Assembly (NCBI GenBank): GCA_031395485.1
Contig: JANNUS010000010.1
Coordinates: forward strand, 62,001-126,000
DNA length: 64,000 nt
From: UBA2336 sp031395485
GTDB taxonomy: Bacteria; Bacteroidota; Bacteroidia; Cytophagales; Cyclobacteriaceae
Reading direction: 5' to 3'
Below, piece by piece: positions 46,120-54,869 of this stretch. Under the pieces are notes generated by a model. That model had not been told where the DNA came from and ran no database searches. It was given only the letters and a program-made list of their open reading frames with translations. How positions within the stretch are numbered: the stretch's first letter is position 1; every line of letters starts with the position of its first letter. Made by a program: the position numbers and the translations under genes.

Positions 46120-47004
46120 TTATTCAAAATATCCGAATTGCTTTAATTTATTTTGTTGCTTCCGCCAGTTGTCGGCAACTTTAACGTGCGTTTCTAAAAA
46201 TATTTTCTTTTGAAAGAATGCTTCCAAATCTTTTCGGGCATCCGTTCCTAATTTTTTGAGAGCACTCCCTGCTTTGCCAATGATGATGCCTTTTTGCGAA
46301 TCACGTTCCACATAAATTTCGGCCCGTATGCGAATAATAGCTTCTTCTTCCTTGAATTCATTGATAGCGACCTCGGTGCTGTAAGGAACTTCCTGCTCGT
46401 AATTGAGAAATATCTTTTCGCGAATAATCTCCGAAGCAAAAAAACGCTCTGAACGATCAGTAAACTCATCTTGCGGAAAAAATGGTGGATGCTCAGGCAT
46501 CAATTCGATAATCGTTTTCAGCAGTTCATCAGTATTTTCTCCATTCTTTGCCGAAACGGCCATGGTCATGGTAACGTTCGGCAAATGCTCCTTCCAATGC
46601 TGAAATTTATCGTGAACCTGACTTCCTTTTGCTTTATCAATTTTGTTCAATACAAGCAGGATCGGAGTTTGAATCCGCTTAAATCGGTCAAAAAGTACGG
46701 GGTCGTACTTCTCTTCCAGTTCAACCACCAACAAAATTAGGTCGGCATCGTCTAACGAAACCTTCACATAGCTCATCATAGCATCATGAAGCGCATACTT
46801 GGGCTCTAAAATGCCAGGGGTATCGGAATACACAATTTGGTATTGGTCTGTGTTCAAAATACCCATTATCCGATGGCGGGTCGTTTGGGCTTTAGGCGTT
46901 GCAATAGAAAGCTGTTCACCAACTAATTTGTTCATAAGGGTAGACTTCCCCACGTTGGGTTTACCTACAATACTTACAAAACCGGCTTTAAATACAGATG
47001 ACAT
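46120..47004 (-). CDS. era: GTPase Era
   Basis: The 294-residue protein has a GTPase domain with GKPNVGKSTLMNKL, DTPGI and NKID, then a C-terminal KH domain with GIIIGKAGSALKKLG that binds the 3' end of 16S rRNA. It guides small-subunit assembly. Its start lies only 7 bases beyond a terminator-like hairpin of the upstream tRNA gene, so it must rely on read-through or a promoter overlapping the hairpin. Confidence 0.96.
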   Translation of the reverse strand: MSSVFKAGFVSIVGKPNVGKSTLMNKLVGEQLSIATPKAQTTRHRIMGILNTDQYQIVYSDTPGILEPKYALHDAMMSYVKVSLDDADLILLVVELEEKYDPVLFDRFKRIQTPILLVLNKIDKAKGSQVHDKFQHWKEHLPNVTMTMAVSAKNGENTDELLKTIIELMPEHPPFFPQDEFTDRSERFFASEIIREKIFLNYEQEVPYSTEVAINEFKEEEAIIRIRAEIYVERDSQKGIIIGKAGSALKKLGTDARKDLEAFFQKKIFLETHVKVADNWRKQQNKLKQFGYFE

Positions 47005-47010
47005 AGTTTC

Positions 47011-47050
47011 TGAAAAAAGAAAAACCCCTGACAGTTAAATCGGGGGTTTT
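47011..47050 (-). terminator. Terminator of the initiator tRNA gene
   Basis: On the minus strand AAAACCCC pairs with GGGGTTTT around a 14-base loop, followed by a T-rich tract. It lies between the tRNA 3' end and the era start codon, leaving no room for an era leader downstream of it. Confidence 0.7.
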
Positions 47051-47054
47051 GTAG

Positions 47055-47127
<73 letters not shown>

Positions 47128-47140
47128 ATATTAGGAGGCA

Positions 47141-47148
47141 CAAAAGTA
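47141..47148 (-). promoter_or_regulatory. -7 promoter box for tRNA-fMet
   Basis: The minus strand reads TACTTTTG, an exact TAnnTTTG match, 13 bases before the tRNA 5' end. Confidence 0.5.
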
Positions 47149-47214
47149 GGGCATTCGTGTTAAAAAACAAATTATGGTAAATTTCAAGATTCAATTCTTA
47201 CCGTTTTAACATTC

Positions 47215-48486
47215 ATGTTGTTTAACACCAAACCACCTTTAGCCGAACGCATGAGGCCTTCAAAACTTGAAGACCTGGTAGGACAAGAACATCTTGTTGG
47301 CGAGAATGGTGTGATCCGAAAAACAATTCAGACGGGGAATATTCCCTCTATGATTTTGTGGGGGCCACCCGGGGTGGGTAAGACAACGATTGCCAATATT
47401 ATCGCGAATGAAGTTAAAAAACCATTCTACGTTTTAAGTGCCATCAGTGCAGGCGTAAAAGATATTCGCGAAATCATAGAAAAAGCAAAATCATCGCCAC
47501 GTTCCATTTTATTTATTGATGAGATCCATCGTTTTAATAAATCACAACAGGATGCGTTACTGGGTGCTGTTGAAAAAGGTATTATTACATTAATTGGTGC
47601 AACAACTGAAAATCCTTCTTTTGAAGTAAACTCAGCTTTGCTTTCGCGGAGCCAGGTGTACACCTTAAACGCGTTAGAAGAAAAGGATTTGTTGAGGTTG
47701 GTTAATCAAGCCCTCACAAAAGATGAAGAATTAAAAAAACAGGATGTTGAAATAAAAGAACATCAAGCACTTTTTCAGCTTTCAGGTGGCGATGCGCGGA
47801 AGGTCCTTAATTTATTAGAGTTAGTTGTTGATTCAGATACTGAAGGGAAAATTATCATAACGGATGCATTAGTAACAAACATAGCCCAAAAGAAAATTGC
47901 CATCTATGATAAAAGTGGCGAGCAGCATTACGATATAATTTCTGCCTTTATAAAATCGATCCGCGGAAGCGACCCAAATGCAGCTATCTACTATTTAGCG
48001 AGAATGGTGGAAGGAGGAGAGGATGTGAAATTCATAGCACGCAGAATGTTAATTCTTGCATCCGAAGATATTGGCAATGCAAATCCAACGGCATTGGTGA
48101 TGGCCAATAACACATTTCAGGCTGTAGACGTGATTGGATATCCTGAAGCGCGCATTATTTTGGCGCAGTGTGCAGTGTATTTGGCAAGCTCACCCAAAAG
48201 TAATGCGAGTTATATGGCTATTGAAAGTGCCATTGGTGTAGTTCGTGAAACCGGAGACTTGCCTGTGCCGTTGGCCGTAAGAAATGCTCCGACTAAATTG
48301 ATGAAAGACCTGGGTTACAGTAAAGGGTATCAGTATGCGCATGATTATGAAGGTAATTTTGTAAGCACTGAATTTTTACCGGAGCAGATTAGCGGAAGGA
48401 AATTTTATGAGCCAGGCAAAAATGTCCGTGAAGATGAGCTACGAAAATATTTACGGGCTTTGTGGAAAGAAAAATATGAATATTGA
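47215..48486 (+). CDS. rarA: Replication-associated recombination protein A (RarA/MgsA)
   Basis: The 423-residue AAA+ ATPase is related to clamp loaders. It opens PLAERMRPSKLEDLVGQEHL, has Walker A GPPGVGKTT near residue 46, Walker B LFIDEIHRF near 101 and sensor motif GATTENPSF, and C-terminal regions with GSDPNAAIYYLARM. It acts at stalled replication forks. It is divergent from the tRNA gene and followed 21 bases later by a VWA-like gene. Confidence 0.94.
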   Translation: MLFNTKPPLAERMRPSKLEDLVGQEHLVGENGVIRKTIQTGNIPSMILWGPPGVGKTTIANIIANEVKKPFYVLSAISAGVKDIREIIEKAKSSPRSILFIDEIHRFNKSQQDALLGAVEKGIITLIGATTENPSFEVNSALLSRSQVYTLNALEEKDLLRLVNQALTKDEELKKQDVEIKEHQALFQLSGGDARKVLNLLELVVDSDTEGKIIITDALVTNIAQKKIAIYDKSGEQHYDIISAFIKSIRGSDPNAAIYYLARMVEGGEDVKFIARRMLILASEDIGNANPTALVMANNTFQAVDVIGYPEARIILAQCAVYLASSPKSNASYMAIESAIGVVRETGDLPVPLAVRNAPTKLMKDLGYSKGYQYAHDYEGNFVSTEFLPEQISGRKFYEPGKNVREDELRKYLRALWKEKYEY

Positions 48487-48507
48487 CCCTCAATTATTGA
48501 AGTAAGG

Positions 48508-50586
48508 ATGCAGCGCGTTATACTGGAATCATCTCCCGCCTTTATTTTACTGTGCCTGGCTATAAGTGCCGGCTATGCGTTTCTGTTATACAGGAGCAAA
48601 CATCCGTGGACTAAAACGGTTAACCAGATTCTTTTTGCGTCTCGGGCAACGTTGGTATTTCTTTTGACCTTTTTGTTACTCGGGCCAATCATAAAGCAAA
48701 TCAATAATATTTTTGAGAAACCTGTGTTCGTGGTTCTGCAAGATAACTCCATCTCTGTAAAAGAAACAACGGATTCAATTTCTCTAAAAACATTGAATGC
48801 TTCTGTTGGTACACTGAAAAAATCTCTTTCAGAAAATGGATATGATGTTGCTCACAAAAGCCTTTCGGATAATGATGCGCAACAAATTCTATTCACTGCA
48901 CCCACTTCCGATATTCAGGGAGCTTTGCGAAAAATAGCAAATCAGTATGAAGGAAAATCGATTGGAGGAGTTTTACTCGTGTCGGATGGCATTTACAATT
49001 CGGGACTTTCTCCATTGTATGCTAATTATAATTTTCCTGTATACACTGTTGGTGTAGGCGATACAACAGAGCGTCAGGATATTGTTCTTAAAAATCTTGT
49101 CTATAATAAAATTGCTTACCGGGGAAATAAATTTCCGCTACGTGCCGAAATACTGGTGAAAGGTTACCCGAATCAGAATATTTCTATTTCACTTGTCCAT
49201 GCAGGTAAATTGATCGAACGAATAAATAAAAACTCGGGTAGCGAACAATTACTAACGATAGACTTCAATCCATTAGCTGCTGAGCAAGGCATTCAGCGTT
49301 TTGATTTACAAATTGACGTTAAGGCGGGTGAACATAATGTTAAGAATAACCGGTCGACAGCTTTTGTTGAAATAGTTGAAGGAAAAAAGAAAATTCTTAT
49401 TGTGGCTTCATCACCGCACCCAGATATTAAAGCATTGCGATCTGTGATTGAGAAAAATTCAAACTATGATTTCATACTTCACATTCCAGGCTTACAAGAA
49501 ACAGAGCTGAAGAACTTGCAGCCAGCGGCAATTGATTTGGTAATTTTCCACCAGTCACCTGATAAACGTGGGCGAACGCGAGAACTCTTTCAGCGATTTA
49601 GTAAGAGTGAAACTTCACTGTTTGTCATTGCGGGACAACAAACTGATTTGGATTTTTTGACGAAAAATGATGTGCCTTTAAAGTTCGAGCAGCTACCTCG
49701 TCAACTGGATGATGTGATGCCTGTTATCAATCCTACTTTTTCTAATTTCCTTATTTCTGCGGAAGCAAATGCTGTTTTTGCCGGATTCCCACCCGTGTGG
49801 GTTCCGTTCGCAAAGATGCAAGTGCCAGTTTCAGCCGGAATACTTTTGTTTCAACGCGTTGGAAGCCTTACAACGGAGAAGCCACTGCTTTGGATTGACG
49901 CTCCGGATAGTCGCAAGATTGCAATTATGCTAGCGGATGGATTTTGGCAGTGGCGGTTGGAAGAATATTCTAAAGCACAGAATACGGAAACATTTGATGA
50001 AGTGTTTGGGAAACTTATCCAGTACTTAAGCACCACCGATGATAAAAGTAAATTTAGGAGCTACCCGGTTGAACAACAATTTTCAGATACGGAATCAATT
50101 GTATTTGAGAGCCAGGTGTATAACGATATTTATGAGCCCGTTTTCGGTAACACGATTAGTCTTGAGCTTTCGGATGAAATGGGCAAGAAATATCAATACA
50201 ACTATGTGATCAGTCCCGGCAATGCGCGATATGAAATCGGTGGATTAAAAGAAGGCGTGTATCGCTATAAGTCTGCAACAGAGATAAATGGAAAGAAGGA
50301 GGAGGTACGCGGACAGTTTTTAGTAATTGCACAACAAACTGAACTTCAAAATCTCACTGCAGACTTTGATTTACTCAGGAAGCTTTCAACTACAACGGGT
50401 GGTCAGTTTTATAAAACCTCTGAGACAGAAAAACTTAAATCCGATCTTTCAAAAAAGGAAGCTAGACGCATTATTCATAGTGAGGAGAAATACGATTCTC
50501 TGCTTAATTTAAAATGGGTATTCTTCCTTTTGTTGGCGCTCGTTACCACAGAGTGGTTCCTGAGAAAATATCATGGTGGTTATTAG
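48508..50586 (+). CDS. VWA-like domain membrane protein (BatA-like architecture)
   Basis: The 692-residue protein has two N-terminal hydrophobic helices (about residues 10-27 and 42-62), a VWA-like domain opening VFVVLQDNSISV, where DNSIS fits the MIDAS DxSxS, and GGVLLVSDGIYNSG. A long beta-rich extracytoplasmic region of Ig-like and GATase-like character follows, and a final hydrophobic helix near 668-686 close to the C-terminus. The architecture resembles Bacteroidota aerotolerance-type (Bat) and similar uncharacterised proteins. Function is unknown; it may share a transcript with rarA. Confidence 0.78.
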   Translation: MQRVILESSPAFILLCLAISAGYAFLLYRSKHPWTKTVNQILFASRATLVFLLTFLLLGPIIKQINNIFEKPVFVVLQDNSISVKETTDSISLKTLNASVGTLKKSLSENGYDVAHKSLSDNDAQQILFTAPTSDIQGALRKIANQYEGKSIGGVLLVSDGIYNSGLSPLYANYNFPVYTVGVGDTTERQDIVLKNLVYNKIAYRGNKFPLRAEILVKGYPNQNISISLVHAGKLIERINKNSGSEQLLTIDFNPLAAEQGIQRFDLQIDVKAGEHNVKNNRSTAFVEIVEGKKKILIVASSPHPDIKALRSVIEKNSNYDFILHIPGLQETELKNLQPAAIDLVIFHQSPDKRGRTRELFQRFSKSETSLFVIAGQQTDLDFLTKNDVPLKFEQLPRQLDDVMPVINPTFSNFLISAEANAVFAGFPPVWVPFAKMQVPVSAGILLFQRVGSLTTEKPLLWIDAPDSRKIAIMLADGFWQWRLEEYSKAQNTETFDEVFGKLIQYLSTTDDKSKFRSYPVEQQFSDTESIVFESQVYNDIYEPVFGNTISLELSDEMGKKYQYNYVISPGNARYEIGGLKEGVYRYKSATEINGKKEEVRGQFLVIAQQTELQNLTADFDLLRKLSTTTGGQFYKTSETEKLKSDLSKKEARRIIHSEEKYDSLLNLKWVFFLLLALVTTEWFLRKYHGGY

Positions 50587-50724
50587 TGCCTGTGTTAAAG
50601 CAGGATCAAGTATTTACACTTTTTTACATTCAGTCCAATCTTACCAATCAGGATGTTTTCTAATCGTAAATAGTACATTAAGAAAAGTAACAAAAGAGTC
50701 ATCATATTTTTTTCTGATTTTGGC

Positions 50725-51663
50725 TTAGCGATTAGTGAAGCTAAGAGTAGTCAAGATTCCATAATTTTTTCTTATTCTCAGTAATATCATATGTTCAATT
50801 TTTTCAATTGGTTTTGGTTTAAAAAGTTTCAGTAATAATTTGTCAGTAATAAATTCTGGTAGAATATAAGATACTCTAAGTAACATGCGGTTATGGAAAC
50901 CAGGTACTATTTTGAACTGTCGCTTGAACAATTTGCTAACAGCAGTTTTGGCTACCGCCTGTGGGGTTTGAACAAACAATGTATTTTTGCCAGCCGTTCT
51001 CTTTAAAATATCTCTAACCCTTGGACTCGTTAATGTACTCCCCGGACAAAGACAAGAAACAGAGATGTTGGATGGCTCCAGCTCTAAGCGCAATGCTGCT
51101 GAGAAAGAATAAACAAAACTTTTGGTAGCGGAATACACAGCTTTATAGGGTATTTTAAATACTGATGCCAAACTGCCCACATTTAAAATATAACCTTCTC
51201 CAGATTCTTTAAGGAGAGGAGTAAACAGATGTGTTAGTGATACAAGCGCAAGATTGTTGAGGGACATCATTTGCTGCAGTTCATTTAAATCGGAATCTTC
51301 GAAGAGTTTAAGATTCCCAAAACCTGCGTTATTAACCAGAATGCTTACGTGAATATTTTTACGCTTACACATATCGAATAGCAAGTAGGGAGCCTCCAAA
51401 TTAGTCAGGTCAAGACAAATGGAAATTACTTTTATGTTGTATGTCATCACAAGTGTTTCCTCAACAACTTCTATCCCTGTATTTGGCAAGGCGACAAGGA
51501 TGAGGTTTATTCTTTTCCGTGCAAGTTCTTCCGCAATCGCACAACCTATTCCGGAACTAGCCCCGGTAACTAAAGCGTAAGTTTCAACTACTTCTTCATC
51601 GGAGTAGCCGTACAGAATATTCGGTTGCTCTTTTTTTATATCGATACGATTATTTTTTTTCAT
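50725..51663 (-). CDS. Short-chain dehydrogenase/reductase
   Basis: The 312-residue classical SDR has the cofactor motif TGASSGIGCAIAEEL near residue 33, NNAGFG, and catalytic Y-x3-K in YSATKSFVYSFS. A C-terminal extension with a hydrophobic stretch (about 260-290) is seen. The family reduces or oxidises ketone/alcohol groups with NAD(P); the substrate is unknown. It is the last gene of the minus-strand accessory operon, 4 bases behind the CPBP-like gene. The gap before it (50587-50724) shows nothing notable. Confidence 0.87.
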   Translation of the reverse strand: MKKNNRIDIKKEQPNILYGYSDEEVVETYALVTGASSGIGCAIAEELARKRINLILVALPNTGIEVVEETLVMTYNIKVISICLDLTNLEAPYLLFDMCKRKNIHVSILVNNAGFGNLKLFEDSDLNELQQMMSLNNLALVSLTHLFTPLLKESGEGYILNVGSLASVFKIPYKAVYSATKSFVYSFSAALRLELEPSNISVSCLCPGSTLTSPRVRDILKRTAGKNTLFVQTPQAVAKTAVSKLFKRQFKIVPGFHNRMLLRVSYILPEFITDKLLLKLFKPKPIEKIEHMILLRIRKNYGILTTLSFTNR

Positions 51664-51667
51664 AGCA

Positions 51668-52324
51668 TTATTTTTTTGTGGTGTTAAAATTGAAACTCAT
51701 TTTCGGGTTTGATGCAATGGAGAAAGCTTCATGCACAATGGCAAGTGCCACATGCAAAATCGCAGCATACCAGAAACTTCCGCTTTTCCAGGCGATGTAG
51801 CATAATAACAGCCCTACCGGTATGCTCATCAATGCTTCGCGTTTAGATTTCATTAGATGAACGAGTGAGCAAACGACTGTATTCAATAGAGTTGCATGCA
51901 ATAACCCAATCTTTTCGATTGTTGAAAAAAGGAAAAGACCTCGAAAAATCATTTCATAACAAACAAGGAAGACCGCCCATGTTAACGTACTCTTTAACAA
52001 AAGACTGCGTGACCAAACATTACTGCGTATGGGTGGATAGTTCTCTATATTTTCTTTGTCACTTGCCATAAAGTAATCGGCAACGGCCATCAGTATGATC
52101 ACGCTAAAAACAATCGCGATTACGCTCCAATCGATACTAAAAGAAAAACCCGGCATTTTAAAGAAATTATTGGGCTGATTAATTATTGAGATGGCTACTG
52201 GTATTAGAAAAATAAATGAACCAATGACTCTCTTCAATAGCGCATGAAGCTGTATGCTATTTGATTGGAGAAAACCGACAACGATAATTGCAGCAAGCGA
52301 GGAGGTTATTTCTGTTGACCACAT
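51668..52324 (-). CDS. CPBP-family membrane protein with degenerate active site
   Basis: The 218-residue multi-pass membrane protein is shorter than the CPBP protease at 5927. The first motif reads YEMIFRG instead of EExxxRG: the first glutamate, catalytic in studied members, is Tyr while the second remains. A later SLVHLM and HVALAIVHE supply the two histidines. It is therefore probably inactive or altered. It lies between the SDR and epimerase genes in the accessory operon, so a substrate-binding or accessory membrane role is plausible. Confidence 0.72.
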   Translation of the reverse strand: MWSTEITSSLAAIIVVGFLQSNSIQLHALLKRVIGSFIFLIPVAISIINQPNNFFKMPGFSFSIDWSVIAIVFSVIILMAVADYFMASDKENIENYPPIRSNVWSRSLLLKSTLTWAVFLVCYEMIFRGLFLFSTIEKIGLLHATLLNTVVCSLVHLMKSKREALMSIPVGLLLCYIAWKSGSFWYAAILHVALAIVHEAFSIASNPKMSFNFNTTKK

Positions 52325-52335
52325 TTTTTTTTGAT

Positions 52336-53331
52336 TTAGATGTATACTTTTTTGCTGCTTTCAATCCATTCCAGAGTTTTTTTAATACCCTCCTCTATTG
52401 GAGTTACCGTGAACCCCAATTCCTGAATGGCTTTTTCACAGGAGTAGTCAAGATTGTAGCGGTATTTATTAATCCACTTACGTGTGATGATTGGCTCTTT
52501 ATTGAACCACTTCGAAAATGCTTCTTCTTTCCAGCCAAAGGCCATCAATAACGGAACGGGGATTCGAATCAATAGAAAGTGCTTGTTCGTTATCTCCTTC
52601 AATAGATTGAAGAATTGATTGAAATTTATGTTTGCACCTCCTAAAATATATTTTTCACCCGGCTTGCCTCTTTCCATGGCCAATATGTGACCATTTACAA
52701 CGTCATCGATATACGAGAAGCAGCCTAGCGCATTGCCATCACCAGGAATAACGTGCCAGTTCCCTTCCACATAAGATTTTATCATCATGGATATTACATT
52801 GCTCTCCGTCCACTTGCCAGGACCGTACACGCGAACCGGATGTACTATTGAGACATTAAGCCCTCTTCGCACATAGTGTTGTATTTTTTCTTCAGCCATA
52901 AATTTTGAGCTCTCGTATTCGGTAAAAAAATCACAAAGGCGTACAGCTTCTTCGGTTGCCGGATGACCATTGCTCGTAGCCAATGTTGCAACCGTTGAAG
53001 TGTATACGACCTTTTCAACGCCTGCTTCCATGGCAGCTTCTAAAATATTTACAGTGCCTTGTACATTTATGGTATAATATGTTTTAGGATTTTTTGCCCA
53101 AGCGCGTGCATAAGCAGCAACATGATATACTTGTTGGCAGCCTTTCATAGCCGATCGAATCACCGCGCTGTCTGATAAATCGCCATTAAAAACAACTATT
53201 CTATCGTTGATAAATAATTCCTCTTCAGGTATTTGCCTGCAGAGTACGTGAACGGTGTGACCCAGATTCAGCAGTTTGAACACTAAGTTTTGGCCCACAT
53301 AACCTGTGGCGCCTGTTACGAAGATTTTCAT
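52336..53331 (-). CDS. NAD-dependent epimerase/dehydratase (extended SDR)
   Basis: The 331-residue protein opens with the GxxGxxG motif in VTGATGYVGQNL and has catalytic Y-x3-K in YESSKFMAEEK. Overall it resembles dihydroflavonol-4-reductase-like or 3-beta-hydroxysteroid dehydrogenase-like members. It may act on a ketone, sugar or terpenoid; the substrate is not predictable. It overlaps the upstream small gene by 4 bases (ATGA), and the CPBP gene follows at 11 bases. Confidence 0.9.
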   Translation of the reverse strand: MKIFVTGATGYVGQNLVFKLLNLGHTVHVLCRQIPEEELFINDRIVVFNGDLSDSAVIRSAMKGCQQVYHVAAYARAWAKNPKTYYTINVQGTVNILEAAMEAGVEKVVYTSTVATLATSNGHPATEEAVRLCDFFTEYESSKFMAEEKIQHYVRRGLNVSIVHPVRVYGPGKWTESNVISMMIKSYVEGNWHVIPGDGNALGCFSYIDDVVNGHILAMERGKPGEKYILGGANINFNQFFNLLKEITNKHFLLIRIPVPLLMAFGWKEEAFSKWFNKEPIITRKWINKYRYNLDYSCEKAIQELGFTVTPIEEGIKKTLEWIESSKKVYI

Positions 53332-53636
53332 AAGAATTTTTGTTTAGTATAAATTTTAAATGGATGAATGTTGAGTAAAAAGTATTTTACATGCATAAAA
53401 TCTGTAGGAGACAGATACTCTTTTTTTATTCTGAATAAACCCATTACTTGAAAGGTTAATACCTTTCGTTTGCATAAAACTTTTATTCGGAGCTGCGTTG
53501 GGGAAGTGTATTTACTGGAGGCCACAAAATTCACGAATGTGATGCCCTCCGAATTGTATGGTCTTGTCTTTTGTGCTTGGGTAGTTGTTCCACCTACCAT
53601 TATCACTACTAGTAAGTTATATGCGATGGTTTTCAT
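53328..53636 (-). CDS. Small exported hypothetical protein
   Basis: The 102-residue protein has a signal peptide (MKTIAYNLLVVIMVGGTTTQAQ) and a short basic mature part with several aromatic residues. No domain is recognised. The start is ATG 53636, 2 bases past the stop of the TPR gene, and its stop overlaps the epimerase start by 4 bases. This tight coupling argues for a real gene, but its C-terminal half (from about residue 50) looks less like a secreted domain, so decay cannot be excluded. Confidence 0.6.
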   Translation of the reverse strand: MKTIAYNLLVVIMVGGTTTQAQKTRPYNSEGITFVNFVASSKYTSPTQLRIKVLCKRKVLTFQVMGLFRIKKEYLSPTDFMHVKYFLLNIHPFKIYTKQKFL

Positions 53637-53638
53637 AC

Positions 53639-54679
53639 TTAAAGACTTTGTTGTGCCTGTTGGAGTAAACGTTGACATTTCTGTAAGCGCAATGGATCAT
53701 CAGCATCTTGTGGTTTAAGGTGAAGCGCTTTTTTGAGAGTTGATACTGTTTCAATATCTTCGCCCTGGAAATGCAAAGTCAATGCCTTTCCATAGTAGAA
53801 CACTATGTAATCTGGCCACAAGTCAATAGCTTTTTCATAGCAACGAAGGGCTTCATCAATTGATGCTCCCGCAGGCACTCCACCAAAGAGTAAGTTGCAG
53901 ACCATCTTTTCAAATCCTGATAAACTGGCAATTGCAAAATTCCATTTGCCGAGTATGTAATACGCAGGTGCGAATTTTGAATCAAGTGTGAGAATATATT
54001 CCGCCTCACGCTTTATGATTTTAGCATTCGCTAATTTTTCTCGGGGGTTATCTGCCATCTCAGCCAGAATACCAAGTGAGAGCACGTAGCAGAGATGAGC
54101 TTCTTTATCTTTACTATTAATCTGAATGGCTTGCAAGGCGATTTGTTTTGCCATTAACGCATGATTACGTTTAAACTCTTTGTCTTTCGAACGGCCACCG
54201 ATGTTGCACAGCATTCGACTTGATCGAACTAAAGCAACCGAGTTGTTTGGTTGAATTTTCAAGACCGTTTCATACTGTGCTAAGGCTGCATCATCTCTCC
54301 AATCACGTTCGTTTTGCATACCCTGATTAATAATTTCATCCACCGACTGGGCTTGAACAGAGCTTATGGTTAGTACGACCATCGCCATCGCTCTTGCCAT
54401 TATCAAGAAGGTATTTCGAGCGAGGAGTAATGGCCTTAGCGATGGTTGCCAACCTGGCCGGCCGAATGTGTAAATGATTTTTTTGCTCCAATCTTTTGCA
54501 CCGTACACGTCTTTTATCAGAGAGGCCCACTCTTTAAAAGTAATTTTTATGCTTAAAATCGCCTCAACAGAAATGAACAAAATTAAAATACCTGATATCG
54601 TTATATTAAAGTAGTCCATAACTTTTGTGTTTTGCTTGTGGGTCAAATGAACCATAAGTAAACCAGTTACAGACTTCAT
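53639..54679 (-). CDS. TPR protein with an apparent sterol-desaturase-like N-terminal scar
   Basis: The 346-residue product has three parts. Residues 21-45 form a membrane helix (MDYFNITISGILILFISVEA). Residues 46-80 (FKEWASLIKDVYGAKDW to FGRPGWQP) resemble the C-terminal end of sterol-desaturase/fatty-acid-hydroxylase proteins, without the histidine core. From M94 a signal-peptide-like stretch (MARAMAMVVLTISSVQAQ) leads into TPR repeats (about 120-330). The TPR protein may really start at ATG 54400, with the upstream part a deletion remnant in frame. It heads a five-gene operon. Confidence 0.65.
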   Translation of the reverse strand: MKSVTGLLMVHLTHKQNTKVMDYFNITISGILILFISVEAILSIKITFKEWASLIKDVYGAKDWSKKIIYTFGRPGWQPSLRPLLLARNTFLIMARAMAMVVLTISSVQAQSVDEIINQGMQNERDWRDDAALAQYETVLKIQPNNSVALVRSSRMLCNIGGRSKDKEFKRNHALMAKQIALQAIQINSKDKEAHLCYVLSLGILAEMADNPREKLANAKIIKREAEYILTLDSKFAPAYYILGKWNFAIASLSGFEKMVCNLLFGGVPAGASIDEALRCYEKAIDLWPDYIVFYYGKALTLHFQGEDIETVSTLKKALHLKPQDADDPLRLQKCQRLLQQAQQSL

Positions 54680-54869
54680 TCTTCACAAGTGGGATGGATT
54701 TTTTTTGTAAAAAATGCAAATCGCTTGTGTTGCCTGAGGTATTGTTGCAAAATTTAATAACGAAGCAGGCAATAGACAGTGATAGTACGAATCTATGCAA
54801 ACATGAATTTTCACGGAAGTGATACCAAAATCACCGTATCGCACTATGATGAGCAGAAGAGCAGCTGTA

